Shown here piece by piece: positions 51,391 through 60,601 of a DNA stretch of 64,000 nucleotides. The stretch spans positions 1 to 64,000 of the forward strand of contig CAIJOA010000014.1 of the NCBI GenBank assembly GCA_903822185.1. Reading direction: 5' to 3'. This stretch comes from an uncultured Rhodospirillales bacterium (lineage in GTDB: Bacteria > Pseudomonadota > Alphaproteobacteria > ATCC43930 > CGMCC-115725). The notes under the pieces were generated by a model that had not been told where the DNA came from, ran no database searches, and saw only the letters and a program-made list of their open reading frames with translations. The stretch's first letter is position 1. Each line of letters opens with the position of its first letter. The position numbers were made by a program, and so were the translations under genes.

Positions 51391-51735
51391 TTACTGGGGA
51401 TAAGTTTCGAGGTCGGTTTCGGCAGCGACGATCTGCGCCGGCGCATGGGCATCGCATGTCATCAGCACGGGATGCGGGTGCGTATGTTTCAAAGCCGCAA
51501 CCAGCGTCTGCACCGCAGCGCAAAAATTACCCGACGATAGAACGACGCCGCCGACTGTCATCTCCGCGATACGGCCGTCTATCTGCGGTTTCGGCGCACC
51601 CGCAATCGCTGCCCATTCCACAATTGTGCCGCCCAGCGTTGCCGCCGGCGCTGCGACCCAATGATGTTGGGGCGCGTTGGCGGGAGCAACGACGGTGACG
51701 GATACGGCAAAGGCGGCGGCAACGAGAAGGCTCAT
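51391..51735 (-). CDS. Small exported protein of unknown function
   Basis: 114 residues. N-terminus MSLLVAAAFAVSVTVVAPAN looks like a signal peptide without many positive charges; the rest contains two Cys (SGNFCAAVQ and LMTCDAH) and several His (APQHHW, KHTHPHPV). No family recognised. It converges on the second SCPU gene with a 9-base gap. Confidence 0.5.
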   Translation of the reverse strand: MSLLVAAAFAVSVTVVAPANAPQHHWVAAPAATLGGTIVEWAAIAGAPKPQIDGRIAEMTVGGVVLSSGNFCAAVQTLVAALKHTHPHPVLMTCDAHAPAQIVAAETDLETYPQ

Positions 51736-52101
51736 GCAGCGACCCTAAAGTTTCGCCGCCGCGCAATACAAGGTTAAAACCCTCATCGAAGGCCCGTTAA
51801 CATTCTTTATTTCGGGCATTTTCGACGCTGTCTTAACGCCGCATCGCGCGCCGCCGCGCCGCCACAATGCATTCATCCCTAAATGGAAGACTCTTACTTT
51901 TCCCCGGTTCTGCGGGCTTTTCCGGCCTATTGTCCGTTTTTCGCGTGGTTAAGAAACGCGAATCATCTTCAACTTGCGGGACATTGAATCCGATTGTTCG
52001 GTTAACGCCGCGACACTGGCCGCGCGTTTGCTTGGGGCCGCGTTTTGGCATCCGCACCGTCTGCCATTATCATCGCCCGCGCGATCACGGGGAGGACGAC
52101 A
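51736..52101. other. 366-base intergenic gap
   Basis: No gene supported. Contains an AT-rich segment around 51770-51830 (CCCGTTAACATTCTTTATTTCGGG-like hairpin arms CCCG/CGGG) and ends with GGGGAGG before ATG 52102. Promoters for the flanking divergent genes likely sit here. Confidence 0.35.
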
Positions 52102-52770
52102 ATGCCGACAGAAGCCAAAATCATTGCGATCATCGGCGGCACCGGCGCCGAGGGCAGCGGTATCGCCTTGCGCCTCGCCCAAGCGGGACATCACATCATT
52201 ATCGGTTCGCGTGACGGCGCCAAGGCCGCGACGGCGGCGGCGGAACTGGCGGGCGAGATCGGCGGCAGCGGCCTTAACGGCATGGACAATATCGCTGCTG
52301 CGCAAGCGGCCGAGATCGTTATCGTCACCGTGCCCTTCGCGGCACAGCGCGCCACCGTCGCCGATTTGCGCGATGTCCTGGCCGGCAAAATCCTCGTCGA
52401 TGCGACCGCGCCGCTGATGCCGCCGAAGGTCAGCCGCGTTCAGTTGCCGCCCGGCGGCTCTGCCGTGGCGGCGCTGCAGGAAATGCTGGGCGAAACCGTA
52501 CGCGTCGTCTCGGCGTTCCAGAACGTGTCGGCGGAAAAGCTGCGTCATCTCGGCAGCTCGGTCGATTGCGATGTTCTGGTCTGCGCCGACGATGCCCCGG
52601 CCCGGCAGGTAGTGATCGATCTCGTCGATCAGATGGGGTTGCGCGGCATCGATGCCGGCCCGATCGCCAATTCAGCGGCGGCCGAGGCGCTGACCTCGCT
52701 TCTCATCTGGATCAATCGCAAATACAAAGTCCCCGGTTCGGGCATCCGCATCACCGGCATCGATAAATAG
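52102..52770 (+). CDS. NADP-dependent oxidoreductase, F420-reductase-like (NpdG type)
   Basis: 222 residues from ATG 52102 with GGGGAGG upstream. Rossmann start IIAIIGGTGAEGSGIALRLA, then GHHIIIGSRDGAKA and VIVTVPFAAQRATVADL, with VVSAFQNVSAEKL and a helical C-terminus, as in F420H2:NADP oxidoreductases. In bacteria without confirmed F420 these proteins may act on other cofactors; the luciferase-like enzyme at 8060 is another possible F420 user. Confidence 0.82.
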   Translation: MPTEAKIIAIIGGTGAEGSGIALRLAQAGHHIIIGSRDGAKAATAAAELAGEIGGSGLNGMDNIAAAQAAEIVIVTVPFAAQRATVADLRDVLAGKILVDATAPLMPPKVSRVQLPPGGSAVAALQEMLGETVRVVSAFQNVSAEKLRHLGSSVDCDVLVCADDAPARQVVIDLVDQMGLRGIDAGPIANSAAAEALTSLLIWINRKYKVPGSGIRITGIDK

Positions 52771-52791
52771 CGGGCGCGGCAGGGGACGAAG

Positions 52792-54462
52792 ATGGCTCAG
52801 TCGATCGAATGGCAGCGTGAAGCCGATATCGTCGTCGTCGGATCGGGCGCGGCCGGCCTTCCGGCGGCCATCGTCGCGCGCGAGGCCGGTGCGTCGGTTA
52901 TCGTCATCGAAGCCGAAGCCGATATCGGCGGCCACGCCATCACCAGCGGCGGCAATGTCCCGCTGGGCGGCGGCACCAGCGCGCAGCGCAAATACGGCAT
53001 CGAGGATTCACCCGATCTGCTGTTCGCGGACCTGACCGATTGGTCGGTGGTGCAGCCGAACGGCTTTCCCGACTATCGCTACAATGATCGCGAAATCATC
53101 CGCGCCTTCGCCGATAACAGCGCCGCGTCTTACGAATGGCTGGTCGCGCACGGGGTTATTTTCGCGGATAAGGCGCCCGACGATCGCGGCGGCTATTCGG
53201 TTGGGAATTCAGCGCCGCGCGAAATGCATTCGGTGCCGGTCGATTGGCCGCTGGTGCAGACGGGCCAACCGGCGACGCCGGAGCAACGCCTGACCTTCTC
53301 GACCGGCAACGGGTTGATGCGGCCGCTGGAAGCCGCAGCAAAGAAAGCCGGCGTTGAGATTCTGCTGCGGCATCGCATGACCGCGCTGCATCGCCCGGAC
53401 GGGAAGAATGGCCGCGTCACCGGCATCGCCGTCGATCATCAAGGCAAGACGCTGAATATTCGGGCGAAGAAAGCGGTGATCCTCGGCACCGGCGGCGGAA
53501 CCGGCAATGTCGAATTCCGGCGCATGTTCGATCCACGCCTGACGGAAGAATATTGCGGCCTCGCCGGCATGCCCTGGTCGAATCAGGATGCGAGCGGCGA
53601 ACTGGCCGCGATGGAGATCGGCGCATCGCTCTGGGGCCTCTACAATCAGGTCGGCGAATTCAGCCTCTCGATCACCAAGCCGGGCCAAATCGGCTGCCGC
53701 TACGGCTATCGCAATCTGCAATGGATGCCCGGCAGCCCGGTGTTCGATCGTGCCGGCGCCTCGGGCTTGAAGGTCGCCGACTGGCAGGACATCGTTCTCG
53801 TCAACATGCTGGGCAAGCGTTTCTATGACGAAACCGGCGAGCAGTTCACGGCGAACAATTACAAATCGATCGATCCTTATGTGATCGGCGATTACCGCAA
53901 CGCCCGGAACGTCAAATACGAAGCGCGCAACTTCCTCAATGCGGCGCTGGCCGGCATCGGCGACAGCCATAACGGCGGCGGGCCGATCTGGGCGATCTTC
54001 GATACCGATGCGGTCGCGCGTGAAGGATGGAATCCGGTGCCGCCGAACGTCGATATCGCGGCGGGCCTGTTCTTTAGCGCGGATACGCTCGGCGATCTCG
54101 CCCACGAGATCGAGATGAAGCATCAGCGCGTGCCGATGCCGCCCGAGGCGCTGGAAGCGACCATCGCGCGCTATAATTCATTCGTCGATAGCGGCGTCGA
54201 TGCCGACTTCGAGAAGCCGTCGCCGCGCTACAAGATCGCGAAGCCGCCTTTCTACGCGGCCTGGGCGACGCCGGTCGTGCACGACGCGCGCGCAGGGCTG
54301 CGCATCAACGCGTCATGCCAAGTTGTCGATCTCAGGGGACAAGTCATCCCCGGTCTTTATTGCGGCGGTGAATCGGCCGGCGGTTTCAGCCAGCACGGCC
54401 TGGCCCGCGCGATTTGCCAGGGCTTCATCGCCGGCGCGAAAGCGGTCGCCGAAACGGCGTGA
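52792..54462 (+). CDS. FAD-dependent dehydrogenase (fumarate reductase/ketosteroid dehydrogenase fold)
   Basis: 556 residues. Dinucleotide-binding start DIVVVGSGAAGLPAAIVARE with VIVIEAEADIGGHAITSGGN; later VILGTGGGTGNVEFRRMFDP and the C-terminal FAD loop PGLYCGGESAGGFSQHGLAR. It belongs to the FAD_binding_2 group that includes fumarate reductase flavoproteins and 3-ketosteroid dehydrogenases. Lack of a signal peptide suggests a cytoplasmic catabolic dehydrogenase. It sits in a catabolic run with FAH and amidohydrolase genes. Confidence 0.87.
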   Translation: MAQSIEWQREADIVVVGSGAAGLPAAIVAREAGASVIVIEAEADIGGHAITSGGNVPLGGGTSAQRKYGIEDSPDLLFADLTDWSVVQPNGFPDYRYNDREIIRAFADNSAASYEWLVAHGVIFADKAPDDRGGYSVGNSAPREMHSVPVDWPLVQTGQPATPEQRLTFSTGNGLMRPLEAAAKKAGVEILLRHRMTALHRPDGKNGRVTGIAVDHQGKTLNIRAKKAVILGTGGGTGNVEFRRMFDPRLTEEYCGLAGMPWSNQDASGELAAMEIGASLWGLYNQVGEFSLSITKPGQIGCRYGYRNLQWMPGSPVFDRAGASGLKVADWQDIVLVNMLGKRFYDETGEQFTANNYKSIDPYVIGDYRNARNVKYEARNFLNAALAGIGDSHNGGGPIWAIFDTDAVAREGWNPVPPNVDIAAGLFFSADTLGDLAHEIEMKHQRVPMPPEALEATIARYNSFVDSGVDADFEKPSPRYKIAKPPFYAAWATPVVHDARAGLRINASCQVVDLRGQVIPGLYCGGESAGGFSQHGLARAICQGFIAGAKAVAETA

Positions 54463-54530
54463 TCGCGCTTGCCCGTCGCCGTCCTTTTCGCCAATCTTCG
54501 CGCCATAAATCGTAAGCTTCGGAGGGTAAC

Positions 54531-55475
54531 GTGAGACTGATTTCCTATTCGCATCAACGCCAGCACGGCGTCGGCGTCATGGTCAATATGGACGGCTTCG
54601 TCGCTTTGCCGCTCGTCGCGCCGGAACTGCCGCGGACGATGCGGGGCCTCCTCGAGATGGAAGGCGGGCTTGAGAAAGCCATCGCCGCGGCGAAGGACAA
54701 GCCGGTCGATCTCTGCATCGGCGAAGTCCATCTCGATCCGGTCGTCACCGACCCGCAGGCGATCTGGTGCCTTGCGCTCAACTATAAACTTCACATCGAA
54801 GAAACCGGCCTCACCACCTCGCCCAAATATCCGCAAATCTTTCTGCGCATGCCCTGCACCCAGGTCGGCCATGGCGAGCCGATCGTTTGTCCCGACCCTT
54901 CGGTCGCCGTCAAATATGAATATGAGGGTGAGCTGGCTGTCATCATCGGCAAGGGCGGACGGCACATCCCGGTCGAGAAGGCACTCGATCATGTCGCCGG
55001 CTACTCCTGCTACAACGAAGGCTCGGTCCGCGAATATCAGGGCCACAACCGGCAATTTGGTCTTGGCAAGAATTTCGAGCAGTCGGGAAGCTTCGGTCCC
55101 TGGCTGATGACCGCCGACGAATTCGGCGATCCGTCGAAAAAGCGCGTCATCACCCGCGTCAACGGTATCGAGCGCCAGAACGCGACCACGGACCTGATGG
55201 TCTTCGACGTGCCGCATCTGATCAATTACCTGTCGCAGGGCTATTACCTGCGTCCCGGCGACGTGATCGTCACCGGCTCGCCGGGCTCGCTGCCACCGCA
55301 CAAGGGCGAGACGCCGCCGGCCAATAGCGGCGGCGTCTATGTCGCCGGCATGGTCCAGATGAAGCCGGGCGATATCTGCGAGGTCGAGATTCCCGATCTC
55401 GGCATTCTCAGCAACCCGGTCGCGGCCGATGCCCCGGCGACATACCAGACCAAACTCTATACGCCGTCGCTGTAG
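54531..55475 (+). CDS. Fumarylacetoacetate hydrolase (FAH) family protein
   Basis: 314 residues with GTG start after GGAGGG. FAH core: IWCLALNYKLHIEETGLTT, YEGELAVIIGKGGRHIPVEK, FGLGKNFEQSGSFGPWLMTA and GDVIVTGSPGSLPPHKGE, giving the acidic metal ligands. Family members cleave C-C bonds of acylpyruvates or hydrate dienoates in aromatic pathways. A true fumarylacetoacetase is separately encoded at 60591. Confidence 0.9.
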   Translation: MRLISYSHQRQHGVGVMVNMDGFVALPLVAPELPRTMRGLLEMEGGLEKAIAAAKDKPVDLCIGEVHLDPVVTDPQAIWCLALNYKLHIEETGLTTSPKYPQIFLRMPCTQVGHGEPIVCPDPSVAVKYEYEGELAVIIGKGGRHIPVEKALDHVAGYSCYNEGSVREYQGHNRQFGLGKNFEQSGSFGPWLMTADEFGDPSKKRVITRVNGIERQNATTDLMVFDVPHLINYLSQGYYLRPGDVIVTGSPGSLPPHKGETPPANSGGVYVAGMVQMKPGDICEVEIPDLGILSNPVAADAPATYQTKLYTPSL

Positions 55476-55609
55476 GCCACGGCTAACCACCCTTTCCGCC
55501 TTAATCGGGCGGGAAGGGCGGCATCGGTCGGGCCATCGTGGTTGACCGTCGCACACTATCGTACGTAGAATTGGCCTTTATCGGGCGATAAACGGGCAGG
55601 AGACGAACC

Positions 55610-56653
55610 ATGCATATCATCGATTCCCATTTTCATTGGTGGCCGCGCGCGGTCTTCGAATCCCTGACCAAGCGCAAGGATTTCCCGAAGGCGAAGCCGA
55701 ATTCCAAGGGCGGCTACGACATGTGGGGCCCGACCGGCAAAGAGGAGAAATTCCTCGGCGGCTGGACCGAATGGTTCGATATCGACGATCAGCTCGCGCA
55801 TATGGACAGCCTCGGCCACGACATCGACGTCGTCTGCTCGATCGGGCCGTTGTCGGTCATCTTCTCCGCCATGGAGAAGTCGATGGGCCGCGAATACGCG
55901 ACGATGTGGAATGAAGAGATGTCCGCAGCGCAGCGCAGCCATCCCGGCCGCGTCTGGGCCAGCGCCGCTGTCCCGTTCATCGATTGCCAAACCGCGATCG
56001 AAGTGACCGACCACGCCGTCAACAAGCTTGGTCTCATGGGCGTCAATCTGCCGGGCAGCATCGGCAGCGATCCGCGCATCGACGCCGACCGTCTCGAACC
56101 CTTCTATGACTATGTCGAAAAACTCGGCGTGCCGCTGTTCCTTCATCCGACCGACGCGGTGTTCCAGGACATGCTGTCGGAGGCTTATGGCGGAGCGCTG
56201 TTCCTGTCGCTCGGCCGCGTCATCGAAGTCAGCGTCGCGGCGATGCGCCTCGTCTTCTCGGGCATCATGGAACGTCATCCGAACCTCAAGGTCGTGATGT
56301 CGCATACCGGCGGCGCGCTGCCTTATCAGTCGGGCCGCATGGACAAGAACGGCAAAGCTGCGAAGCTGCCGCAGGACCCCAGCGTCTATATCAAGCGCTT
56401 CTATACCGACACCGTGTCGCCGCATACCGCGGGCATGAAGTTCGCCATCGAATATTACGGCGTCGATCACGTCATGTACGGCACCGACTATCCGTGCTGG
56501 GACCCGGCGACCTGCCTCAAGCTTTTCGCCGAGATCGGCCTGTCGAAGGAAGACCAGCAAAAGGTCTTCTATGACAATGCGCGCCGTATCCTGAACTTGA
56601 AGGACCCGGCGCCGGCACAAACCGGCAAGGCCCGCGAAACCGCGCTCGTCTAA
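55610..56653 (+). CDS. Amidohydrolase-2 family (ACMSD-like decarboxylase)
   Basis: 347 residues. Metal-binding HxH in MHIIDSHFHWW, later His in PLFLHPTDAV, His in KVVMSHTGGALPYQ and Asp in MYGTDYPCWD fit the non-hydrolytic decarboxylase branch (ACMSD, 5-carboxyvanillate decarboxylase). GCAGGAG precedes ATG 55610. With the flavoprotein and FAH genes upstream it likely serves aromatic acid breakdown. A terminator follows. Confidence 0.9.
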   Translation: MHIIDSHFHWWPRAVFESLTKRKDFPKAKPNSKGGYDMWGPTGKEEKFLGGWTEWFDIDDQLAHMDSLGHDIDVVCSIGPLSVIFSAMEKSMGREYATMWNEEMSAAQRSHPGRVWASAAVPFIDCQTAIEVTDHAVNKLGLMGVNLPGSIGSDPRIDADRLEPFYDYVEKLGVPLFLHPTDAVFQDMLSEAYGGALFLSLGRVIEVSVAAMRLVFSGIMERHPNLKVVMSHTGGALPYQSGRMDKNGKAAKLPQDPSVYIKRFYTDTVSPHTAGMKFAIEYYGVDHVMYGTDYPCWDPATCLKLFAEIGLSKEDQQKVFYDNARRILNLKDPAPAQTGKARETALV

Positions 56654-56674
56654 ACGCGTTTATCTTTCGTGCGG

Positions 56675-56713
56675 AGGCCGTAACGGCATTGCCGTTGCGG
56701 CCTTTTCGTTTTT
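56675..56713 (+). terminator. Rho-independent terminator
   Basis: AGGCCGTAACGGCA (56675-56688) pairs with TGCCGTTGCGGCCT (56690-56703) with one wobble, followed by TTTCGTTTTT. It ends the catabolic run after the amidohydrolase stop at 56653. Confidence 0.8.
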
Positions 56714-56792
56714 GGAGCCGATTTCGGCTTTCCGTGCCGCCGCTCTATGCTGCGCGTGGTTCGATGATTTCCAGGAATAGGTAAAACGACGC

Positions 56793-58652
56793 GTGTCGAT
56801 CTTCGACTTCTTTGAAAATCTGCTGCCGCCGACGAGGCAACCGCCCGAGGCCGAGCCGCCATCGGACCTCGCTGCCTTTTATTGGTATTTCGGCCGCCAG
56901 ATCAAAGGCCTCGTCGTCACGCTGTTCATCGCCGGTTCCGTTGTCGCGCTGTTGGATACGACGATTCCGATTTTCATCGGTAAGGCGGTCGCCCTTGTCT
57001 CGCAGGGCAACCCGGCGACGGCGCTACGTGAGTCGTGGCGTCTGCTGCTGCTGATGGCGGTCGTGATGCTCGTCATCCGCCCCGCCGCGCTCGCGTTCCA
57101 GAACACACTGACCAACCAGGCGGTCAATCCGGGCTTCAGCAATCTCGTCCGCTGGCAGAATCATTGGCACATCGTCCGGCAAAGCTGGGCTTTCTTTCAG
57201 AACGATTTCGCCGGACGTATCGCCAACCGCGTCATGCAGACCGGTCCGTCGCTGCGGGAAAGCATCGTCGCCGGCACCAACGCCGTCTGGTACATCCTGG
57301 TCTATGGCACCAGCGCCGTGCTGCTGCTGGGCGCGCACGACATCCGTCTCGCGGTGCCGGTGCTGCTGTGGTTCGCGTGCTATGGTGTCGTGCTCAAAAT
57401 CTTCGTGCCGCGCGTGCGCGTACGGTCGAAGCGCATGTCCGAGGCCCGCTCGGCCCTGACTGGCCGCGTCGTCGATAGCTATACGAATATCCTGACGGTG
57501 AAACTCTTCGCCGATCCGCGCGACGAAGACGCGTTCGTTCGCAGCTCGGTCGATGAACATACCGTCGCCTTCCGCCAGCAATTGCGCATGATTACGCTGT
57601 TCGGCATCACGCTCAATCTGCTCAATGCGGCGATGATCGTCGGCACCGGCGGGGTCGCGCTGTGGCTGTGGAGTAACGGCAACGTCTCTGTCGCCGAAGT
57701 TGCGACGGCGTTACCAATGACTTGGCAGATATCGAACATGGCCGGCTGGGTCGCGCAGAACATTACCTCGATCTTCGAGAACGTCGGCACGGTACAGGAT
57801 GGCATGCGTTCGATCGCGGTGCCGCGCCAGATGGCGGACCGTACCGATGCGAAACAACTACAAGTGACGCAAGGCGCGATCCGTTTCGAGAATCTCGAAT
57901 TCGGCTACGGCACCGAACGCGGCGTGTTGCACGGCGTCGATTTTTCGATCGCGCCGGGCGAACGCGTTGGCCTCGTCGGTCCTTCGGGCGCCGGCAAATC
58001 GACGCTGGTCAATCTGCTGCTGCGTTTCTACGAGCTTGAATCGGGCCGTATCACGATCGACGGCCAGGACATCGCCGGCGTGACGCAGGAAAGCTTACGT
58101 TCTCATATCGCTATGGTGACGCAGGATACCTCGCTGCTCCATCGCTCGATCGGCGATAATATTCGTTACGGCCGGCCCAGCGCGGGCGACGCTGAAATCC
58201 GCGACGCGGCGGCGCGGGCGCATGCGACCGATTTCATCGAGGGTCTGGAAGACTGGCAGCAACGGCGAGGCTTCGACGCCCATGTCGGCGAACGCGGCGT
58301 GAAGCTGTCGGGCGGGCAGCGGCAACGCATCGCCATCGCCCGCGTCATCTTGAAGAACGCGCCGATTCTTATCCTCGACGAAGCAACCTCGGCACTCGAT
58401 TCCGAGGTCGAAGCGGCGATTCAGGAACAGCTCGACGGGCTGATGAAAGGCCGCACGGTCATCGCCATCGCGCATCGTCTCTCGACGATCTCGCGCATGG
58501 ACCGCTTGATCGTGCTCGATCAAGGCCGCATCGTCGAAACTGGCTCGCACGAAGAACTGCTACAGCACGGCGGCACCTACGCGCGGCTGTGGCGCCGGCA
58601 GTCAGGCGGCTTCGACATACGCGACGTCGCGCCGTTGGTGCCGGCGAAGTAG
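56793..58652 (+). CDS. ABC-type exporter (MsbA/half-transporter)
   Basis: 619 residues, GTG start. The N-terminal half has about six membrane helices (first GLVVTLFIAGSVVALLDTTI); the C-terminal half is an ATPase with Walker A VGPSGAGKSTLVNLLLRF, signature KLSGGQRQRIAIARVI, Walker B ILILDEATSALD and H-loop AIAHRLSTIS. Homodimeric exporters of this type move lipids, drugs or peptides; substrate unknown. Confidence 0.9.
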   Translation: MSIFDFFENLLPPTRQPPEAEPPSDLAAFYWYFGRQIKGLVVTLFIAGSVVALLDTTIPIFIGKAVALVSQGNPATALRESWRLLLLMAVVMLVIRPAALAFQNTLTNQAVNPGFSNLVRWQNHWHIVRQSWAFFQNDFAGRIANRVMQTGPSLRESIVAGTNAVWYILVYGTSAVLLLGAHDIRLAVPVLLWFACYGVVLKIFVPRVRVRSKRMSEARSALTGRVVDSYTNILTVKLFADPRDEDAFVRSSVDEHTVAFRQQLRMITLFGITLNLLNAAMIVGTGGVALWLWSNGNVSVAEVATALPMTWQISNMAGWVAQNITSIFENVGTVQDGMRSIAVPRQMADRTDAKQLQVTQGAIRFENLEFGYGTERGVLHGVDFSIAPGERVGLVGPSGAGKSTLVNLLLRFYELESGRITIDGQDIAGVTQESLRSHIAMVTQDTSLLHRSIGDNIRYGRPSAGDAEIRDAAARAHATDFIEGLEDWQQRRGFDAHVGERGVKLSGGQRQRIAIARVILKNAPILILDEATSALDSEVEAAIQEQLDGLMKGRTVIAIAHRLSTISRMDRLIVLDQGRIVETGSHEELLQHGGTYARLWRRQSGGFDIRDVAPLVPAK

Positions 58653-58687
58653 CGCGGCCTATTCTTTTCTCATGCTTCTTTTCTTTC

Positions 58688-58720
58688 GTCACCCTCGGGC
58701 TTGACCCGAGGGTCCATCTC
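58688..58720 (+). repeat. 33-base inverted repeat, left arm (REP-like)
   Basis: Starts GTCACCCTCGGGCTTGAC and ends GGTCCATCTC. It is the exact reverse complement of 59032-59064 and contains its own hairpin CCCTCGGG-N5-CCCGAGGG. It touches the stop codon of the GIY-YIG gene. The motif resembles short palindromic repeats dispersed in alphaproteobacterial genomes. Confidence 0.85.
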
Positions 58721-59008
58721 TCAGGCGATCTGGTCGAAGAGGTCATCCCAGTTCGGGTTGGCTTTCTGAATAAGATCGATCTTCCAGGCACGCGGCCAGC
58801 GCTTCAGATTCTTCTCGCGCTGTAACGCTGTCTGAATGTCATCGTGCTGCTCGGCGAAAACCAGCGTCTTCAAGCCGTACCGCTTCGTGAATCCTTCGAC
58901 GACTCCCTCGCGATGTTCCCATGCGCGACGCGCCATATCGCTCGTGACGCCGATATAGAGCGTCCCGTTGGGTTGATTAGTCATAATGTAAACCCATCCG
59001 CCTTGCAT
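58721..59008 (-). CDS. GIY-YIG nuclease-domain protein, 95 aa
   Basis: 95 residues forming a bare GIY-YIG domain: GWVYIMTNQPNGTLYIGVTS carries the VYI/YIG motifs, followed by Arg in DMARRAWEHREG, GFTKRYGLKTLVF and the conserved Glu in ALQREKNLKRWPRAWKI. The gene exactly fills the space between two 33-base inverted repeats. Such small proteins (YhbQ/UPF0213-like) have nuclease folds of unclear role; the flanking palindromes suggest a mobile or repeat-linked unit. Confidence 0.9.
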   Translation of the reverse strand: MQGGWVYIMTNQPNGTLYIGVTSDMARRAWEHREGVVEGFTKRYGLKTLVFAEQHDDIQTALQREKNLKRWPRAWKIDLIQKANPNWDDLFDQIA

Positions 59009-59031
59009 CTTTGCCTTGTTCGAGTGGTGGG

Positions 59032-59064
59032 GAGATGGACCCTCGGGTCAAGCCCGAGGGTGAC
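59032..59064 (-). repeat. 33-base inverted repeat, right arm (REP-like)
   Basis: Starts GAGATGGACCCTCGGG and ends CCCGAGGGTGAC, perfect reverse complement of 58688-58720. It lies 24 bases upstream of the GIY-YIG start codon. The two arms enclose 311 bases. Confidence 0.85.
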
Positions 59065-59088
59065 AAAAGGGGGGGGTAGGTGCGGGCG

Positions 59089-60144
59089 CTATTGTTTAAG
59101 GGTGAGCTTCTCGATCTTCAACGTCTCGGCGATCTTATCCAACTGCGTATGAACCGCCGGCCGCAGCGCGATGCCGCCCTTTGCCGAAGCGACATACTTC
59201 GCATGCCCGCCTTCGCCGGGATAGCGCACGCGCTCGACGCCGGGCAGCGGCTTTGACTCGCGCATCTCGCGCACGACTTTGTCGTTGTAGCGTTTGAACT
59301 GTTCCGGTGGGCCGAACTTACTGATGTCGAGTGCCATGATCGCCTGGCCGGTGTTCGACGGTGGCGCGCGGTTTCCGGTGCCGGCATCGCGGCCGACCGG
59401 GGTGCCGTTGAGCGCGCCGCCCATCAGCGCAAACACCAGACCGAGGCCATAGCCTTTGTAATCGCCCATAGGTAGCAAGGTGCCTTCGCCGGCACGCTTT
59501 GAATCGGTGATCGGTTTACCGTCTTTGCCGATGACCCAGCCTTCGGGCAACGGCGTGCCGGATTCGGCAGCGGCGCTTATGCGGCCGTTCGAGGCGACGG
59601 TGGTGGCGATGTCGTGAACGATTGGCGGCTCGTCCATGGTCGGGATGGCGACGGCGATGGGGTTCGTGCCCAGCAACGCTTCGAATCCGCCCCAGGGCGC
59701 CATATGATTGATCTCGGCGACGGCGAGATACATACCGATCATGTCATGCGCCAACGGCATCATCGCATAGAGCGCGGCGGCGCCGGCGTGATTGCTCATG
59801 CGCGTGCCGACCCAGCCGATACCATTGGTCTTGGCTTTTTCGATGGCCAGCTTGGCGGCGAAACTCATCACCACCTGGCCCATGCCGTTATCGCCATCGA
59901 CCAGCGCGGTGGACGGCGCTTCCTCGAGGATGCGGACTTTCGGCGTCGGATTTATCGCGCCGGATTTCAACCGGTTGATCGATACCGGCAGCCGCGCGAT
60001 GCCGTGCGTGTCGATGCCGCGCCGGTCGGTCAGGATCATCAGATCGGCGATGGTTTGGGCGTCGCCCTGCGGCACGCCGACCGCCGAGAGTGCGTCGATG
60101 ATGAAGCGCCGTCCGTCATCGGGCATAAAAAAGGCGGAAGCCAT
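59089..60144 (-). CDS. Malate/L-lactate (Ldh2) family dehydrogenase
   Basis: 351 residues. Ldh2 family markers: ADLMILTDRRGIDTHGIARL, VDGDNGMGQVVMSFAAKLAI, SNHAGAAALYAMMPLAHDMI, AWGG-type LGTNPIAVAIPTMDEPPIVH and GDYKGYGLGLVFALMGGALN. These NAD(P)-dependent enzymes oxidise or reduce 2-hydroxy acids such as malate, lactate or ureidoglycolate. Cytoplasmic; substrate not determined. Confidence 0.92.
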   Translation of the reverse strand: MASAFFMPDDGRRFIIDALSAVGVPQGDAQTIADLMILTDRRGIDTHGIARLPVSINRLKSGAINPTPKVRILEEAPSTALVDGDNGMGQVVMSFAAKLAIEKAKTNGIGWVGTRMSNHAGAAALYAMMPLAHDMIGMYLAVAEINHMAPWGGFEALLGTNPIAVAIPTMDEPPIVHDIATTVASNGRISAAAESGTPLPEGWVIGKDGKPITDSKRAGEGTLLPMGDYKGYGLGLVFALMGGALNGTPVGRDAGTGNRAPPSNTGQAIMALDISKFGPPEQFKRYNDKVVREMRESKPLPGVERVRYPGEGGHAKYVASAKGGIALRPAVHTQLDKIAETLKIEKLTLKQ

Positions 60145-60232
60145 GGAATTCCCTCGCTGCGTCTCTTGGTGATCTTTTCAGCGATGATAGTCGTATAACC
60201 AGGGTCTGCCTATCGGCGGCCTTGGGGGAAAA

Positions 60233-60601
60233 ATGACTTTCGCTTATTGGATGATCTTCGTGGCGATGTTCCTGCCGTATCTAACGGTGGTTCTCGCCAA
60301 GTCTGGTGGTATCGACAACAACGCGCCGCGCCGTTTCCTGTCCGAACTAACGGGTTGGCGGCAACGTGCGGATTGGGCGCATCGCAATCATTTCGAGGCG
60401 CTTGCGCCGTTCGCCGCCGCCGTCATCATCGCCGAACTGTCGCATGTCGCGCAAAGCCGCATCGACATCATCGCCGGCACGTTTATCGCGCTGCGCCTGA
60501 CCTATACAGCGATGTACGTCGCCGATTGGGCGGCGTTGCGCTCGATCGTCTGGTCGCTCGGCTTTATCTGCGTGCTGAGCCTCTTTATCCTCAGCGTGTA
60601 G
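60233..60601 (+). CDS. MAPEG-family membrane protein
   Basis: 122 residues with four hydrophobic segments: MIFVAMFLPYLTVVLAK, APFAAAVIIAELSHVA, FIALRLTYTAMYVADW and SIVWSLGFICVLSLFILSV. RAHWAHRNHFEALAPFAAA-type sequence (here ADWAHRNHFEALAPF) is the MAPEG signature. Eukaryotic relatives are glutathione-dependent; the bacterial role is unknown. Tail overlaps fahA by 11 bases. Confidence 0.88.
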   Translation: MTFAYWMIFVAMFLPYLTVVLAKSGGIDNNAPRRFLSELTGWRQRADWAHRNHFEALAPFAAAVIIAELSHVAQSRIDIIAGTFIALRLTYTAMYVADWAALRSIVWSLGFICVLSLFILSV

